From Chloroflexota bacterium (GTDB lineage Bacteria; Chloroflexota; UBA6077; FW602-bin22; JACPRP01), in the NCBI GenBank assembly GCA_023480885.1, contig JAMCWX010000028.1:1-35880 (forward strand): a stretch of 35,880 nucleotides of DNA, in the 5' to 3' direction. The notes below the pieces were generated by a model. That model was given only the letters and a program-made list of their open reading frames with translations, did no database searches and was not told where the DNA came from. This document shows, one piece after another, positions 33,346-35,880 of this stretch. Both the position numbers and the translations under genes were made by a program. How positions within the stretch are numbered: the first letter of the stretch is position 1; the number at the start of each line of letters is the position of its first letter.

Positions 33346-34122
33346 TTACGTTGTCTGCAGCCAGAATCCCGATGTCATAGCAAGGCTCAGGCCGGCGAGG
33401 GCGACGACGCCGAATTCAACTGCCAGCCGTGCGCTCAGTTTGCCGAGAAGATGGTTCTGCGCGATCCCCGACAACACATAAAACACGACCAAGAGAAAGA
33501 GCCCACCTACCAGGCCAGAGATGACCCAGTAGTTGAGTGCCCACGTCACCTGACCCAGGATGACCCCAATGACAAACGAGTAAATCCACGTGCGCATAAC
33601 GTTTTGTTCGGTGCCACGAAGGAGTTCGAGGCACACAAGAATGCTGATGATGAGGATAGCTGTGGCCGAAACGCTGCTACGAATCTTGGATGAATAGATG
33701 GCCGCGAAAAGGCTGAAGGCAGTGAGGTAGCTGATGAGGTTCAGCGCGAATCTGGCGAGACCGTAATATGAGCCATCCGTGTCGACAGTGTGACACTGAG
33801 CTGTTATTACAGCGTAGAGGAGCGCCGCTGTGGCCAACAACCCCACGACGACGGCCAGCCCTGTCGCAAAAAACGGTAGGCGCAAGAAGAGAAACGCGCC
33901 GAGCACCAGCAAAGCTGGAAGTATCCACAGAGTGACAGCGTAACGCTTGCGTCGAAGATGAACGCTTCTGTTTGAGTGGATCACTTGGTCGGTACCGACG
34001 CAAACCATGGCCGTGAGAACCACGGCAACTAGCCATGATAGGGGCGGGCTGATCATCAACGAGAGAGCCAGCCCGATGGTCAAAACGCTAACGAGAAATA
34101 CCGCTCTTTCAGAGTTAAGCAC
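33346..34122 (-). CDS. Polytopic membrane protein of unknown function
   Basis: The 258-residue protein starts at GTG 34120-34122 with a weak ribosome site. It is almost entirely hydrophobic, with about seven to eight predicted helices and short loops, one carrying RSVHLRRKRYA. No catalytic motif or known transporter signature is visible. It may belong to DUF5656-like membrane proteins seen in Chloroflexota, but this rests on general pattern only. It lies between two genes on the same strand with gaps of 45 and about 170 bases. Confidence 0.7.
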   Translation of the reverse strand: MLNSERAVFLVSVLTIGLALSLMISPPLSWLVAVVLTAMVCVGTDQVIHSNRSVHLRRKRYAVTLWILPALLVLGAFLFLRLPFFATGLAVVVGLLATAALLYAVITAQCHTVDTDGSYYGLARFALNLISYLTAFSLFAAIYSSKIRSSVSATAILIISILVCLELLRGTEQNVMRTWIYSFVIGVILGQVTWALNYWVISGLVGGLFLLVVFYVLSGIAQNHLLGKLSARLAVEFGVVALAGLSLAMTSGFWLQTT

Positions 34123-34167
34123 TGTACCAGCCCTGGGAGTGTTATTCTCAAGATCTTTGCCGGTTGG

Positions 34168-35619
34168 CTAACTGCGCACTATCTCGTGTTGTGCAGCCTG
34201 GCCGGCAGCCAGCCCCTTCAAGGGATCAACCCCGTTCAGCCGTCGCGCAATCTCGCGAGCAGCGAGAATTCCTGAAACGGAAGCTTGCATCAGACCCCTC
34301 GTGACCCCGGCGCCGTCGCCGGCCGCGAAGAGGTTCTTTATCTCGCTCTCCAGGTTTTCGGTAAGATGCAGCCGCGCCGAATAGAATTTCACCTCTATAC
34401 CGTATAGAAGGGTATCGCGAGTATAGATTCCTGGGGACAATTTGTCCATAGCCTGTAGCATCTCAAGAATGTCCGTGAGGTAGCGGTACGGCAGCACGAA
34501 GCTCAAGTCACCGGGAGTAGCTGTCTTTAGCGTCGGTTCGACGACTCCTCGTCTGATCCTTTCAGGTGTCGAGCGGCGACCTGAGAGCAAGTCGCCGAGC
34601 CTCTGAACGATGACGCCACCTCCGAGAATGTTGGCCAGGCGGGCTATGTAGCGGCCATACTCGATAGGCTCATTGAACGGCTTGGTGAAGGTCGTCGATA
34701 CGAGCAGGGCAAAGTTGGTATTGTTGCTCTTGCGCTCGGCGAAGCTATGTCCGTTTACGGTGATAACGGGGTCCGTGCCTGCCGTACATTCCGTAGCGAC
34801 CTCACCATAGGGACACATGCAGAAGCTGCGAACGCGATCGTCAAACGACTTCGAGAAGAACTCTAGCTTCGACTCGTAGAGGCTTCTGGTAAGATTCTCC
34901 GTGACGACGGCTGGCAACTCTATGCGCAGGCCCACGTCGACAGGATTGTTGGAGAGAGATAGCTTGTGCTTGCGTGCTTCTGAAACGAGCCAATCAGCGC
35001 CCTCACGCCCAGGAGCGACGATGACGTAATCGCTCTTTACGATGTGACCGTCGTCAGTCTTGATGCCTTGGATTGTATAGTCCTCCACAAGCAGTTGAGC
35101 CGCCGAGCAACGCATCGCGATTTCAACTTTGTCGCTCAGGAATCGCCGCATCTCCTCGAGAATGTGGTAGCAGCGATCCGTGCCGAGGTGACGCAGCTTG
35201 ACGGGGATTAGCCTTAGTTGCGCTTGCGCGGCCTTGCGTTGCAGTTCCTCTACTTCTTCTCCGACGCCATACACATTGTTCGCCCCACCGAACTTGAGGT
35301 AGATATCATCTGCGTACTGCATCAGCGTCTTCAAATTGTCGACGCCAATGTATTCCGGGAGGTATCCTCCGACCTCGGTTGAGAGAGTTAGCTTGCCGTC
35401 AGAGAAGGCGCCAGCACCTCCCCATCCACTCACCATGCCACAGGGATAACACGGTGGGCAGGGAATCCCCTTGTCCTTAGCCACACAGACACGCTGCTTG
35501 AGGCCTCGTCCTTTCTCCAACAACAAGATGGAAAGGTTGGGGATTTGAGACAACTCTATAGCGGCAAATATACCGGCCGGGCCGGCACCGACGATGATTA
35601 CATCATACTTTTCGCGCAA
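34168..35619 (-). CDS. COG2509-type FAD-dependent oxidoreductase
   Basis: The 483-residue flavoprotein has an N-terminal FAD site VIIVGAGPAGIFAAIELS (7-24) and a second FAD segment near the end (LFAAGDGAGVTRGLMQASVS). The family signature CxxCYPCGMVSGWGGAGAFS includes a cysteine group C45, C54, C57 and C60, which may bind Zn or an iron-sulfur cluster. The substrate is unknown for this family. TTG 35617-35619 is chosen because GGAG lies 7 bases before it and the protein then begins at the usual REKYDVIIVG; a longer start at 35697 adds a hydrophobic, unconserved segment. Confidence 0.88.
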   Translation of the reverse strand: MREKYDVIIVGAGPAGIFAAIELSQIPNLSILLLEKGRGLKQRVCVAKDKGIPCPPCYPCGMVSGWGGAGAFSDGKLTLSTEVGGYLPEYIGVDNLKTLMQYADDIYLKFGGANNVYGVGEEVEELQRKAAQAQLRLIPVKLRHLGTDRCYHILEEMRRFLSDKVEIAMRCSAAQLLVEDYTIQGIKTDDGHIVKSDYVIVAPGREGADWLVSEARKHKLSLSNNPVDVGLRIELPAVVTENLTRSLYESKLEFFSKSFDDRVRSFCMCPYGEVATECTAGTDPVITVNGHSFAERKSNNTNFALLVSTTFTKPFNEPIEYGRYIARLANILGGGVIVQRLGDLLSGRRSTPERIRRGVVEPTLKTATPGDLSFVLPYRYLTDILEMLQAMDKLSPGIYTRDTLLYGIEVKFYSARLHLTENLESEIKNLFAAGDGAGVTRGLMQASVSGILAAREIARRLNGVDPLKGLAAGQAAQHEIVRS

Positions 35620-35743
35620 TCCAACACTCCAACTCAGCACGCAAGGAAATAGGCTATCAGGGGGAGCTAGAATCCCAGATAGGATTATACCACGCACGTA
35701 GCAGGCTCAACAAGCTGGCGCGATTGACTGTTTCCTTATTGTG

Positions 35744-35772
35744 TTGCGAGGCGGCAGCCGTTTTGGTATAAT
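35744..35772 (+). promoter_or_regulatory. Promoter of tRNA-Pro(GGG)
   Basis: TTGCGA (35744-35749) and a perfect TATAAT (35767-35772) lie 17 bases apart, with an extended -10 TGG just before it. The tRNA starts 12 bases further on. Confidence 0.7.
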
Positions 35773-35784
35773 TCCAGGTGCAGT

Positions 35785-35861
<77 letters not shown>

Positions 35862-35880
35862 TTCTTTTCTCCAAGATAGC

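Overview
The window is a bacterial chromosome segment of moderate-to-high GC. It has compact operons, Shine-Dalgarno sites (GGAGG type) and frequent GTG/TTG starts. Gene content (multihaem c-type cytochromes, CooC-type ATPase, LytS/LytR pair, PRC/MgtE-N/CBS protein next to an Nramp-like transporter, COG2509 flavoprotein, O-antigen-ligase/TPR fusion) suggests an anaerobic or facultative bacterium, most likely of the phylum Chloroflexota. That placement is an inference from gene families; no rRNA is present. I see no CRISPR array, insertion sequence or prophage. The one scarred, accessory-looking stretch is about 13.9-14.85 kb.

Layout. 1-2216 (minus): a LytS-like kinase, a LytTR response regulator and the start of a membrane protein, one operon with a good promoter. 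2607-6309 (plus): a cytochrome cluster of a secreted hexahaem protein, a membrane-anchored NHL propeller, a pentaheme lipoprotein built of five exact 24-residue repeats, and a trihaem domain on a ~200-residue Thr/Pro stalk. 6445-7781: a CAU tRNA (minus), endonuclease V and a 65-residue Cys/His protein. 7930-10091: a DUF5666-like secreted protein (minus), an ACT-domain protein and a LOG-family protein. 10092-11211: a long non-coding stretch with hairpins, tandem repeats, a strong promoter and a possible structured RNA. 11212-13907: a PRC/MgtE-N/CBS protein coupled to an Nramp-like transporter with a changed metal site. 13908-14848: relics of a HigB/HigA-type toxin-antitoxin pair and a YVTN/Ig-like surface protein, then tRNA-Pro(TGG).

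15197-16216 is a DUF697 P-loop protein converging on a CooC-like ATPase. The minus-strand operon 22301->16203 encodes a DUF2318 protein, FtsX/MacB permease, ABC ATPase, Lgt, DUF2085 protein, CcdA, TlpA/ResA-like thioredoxin and CooC. Its core resembles the auxiliary genes of P19/FTR1 iron systems, but the iron permease and P19 are absent. 26587->22401 is a fatty-acid synthesis operon (fabF-fabH-fabG-fabD) without an acyl carrier protein gene. 26834-32294 (plus) is a surface polysaccharide operon: O-antigen ligase/polymerase with TPRs, a WecA/TagO-like transferase and a UDP-HexNAc dehydrogenase. The end holds a TPR protein with an acidic tail, a polytopic membrane protein, a COG2509 flavoprotein and tRNA-Pro(GGG).

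How parts may work together (inference): the cytochromes, NHL protein and stalk look like an electron-transfer apparatus outside the membrane. Their maturation needs thiol reduction (CcdA/TlpA) and lipidation (Lgt), both encoded in the same window. The DUF2318/ABC genes add a second membrane redox or metal-related module.
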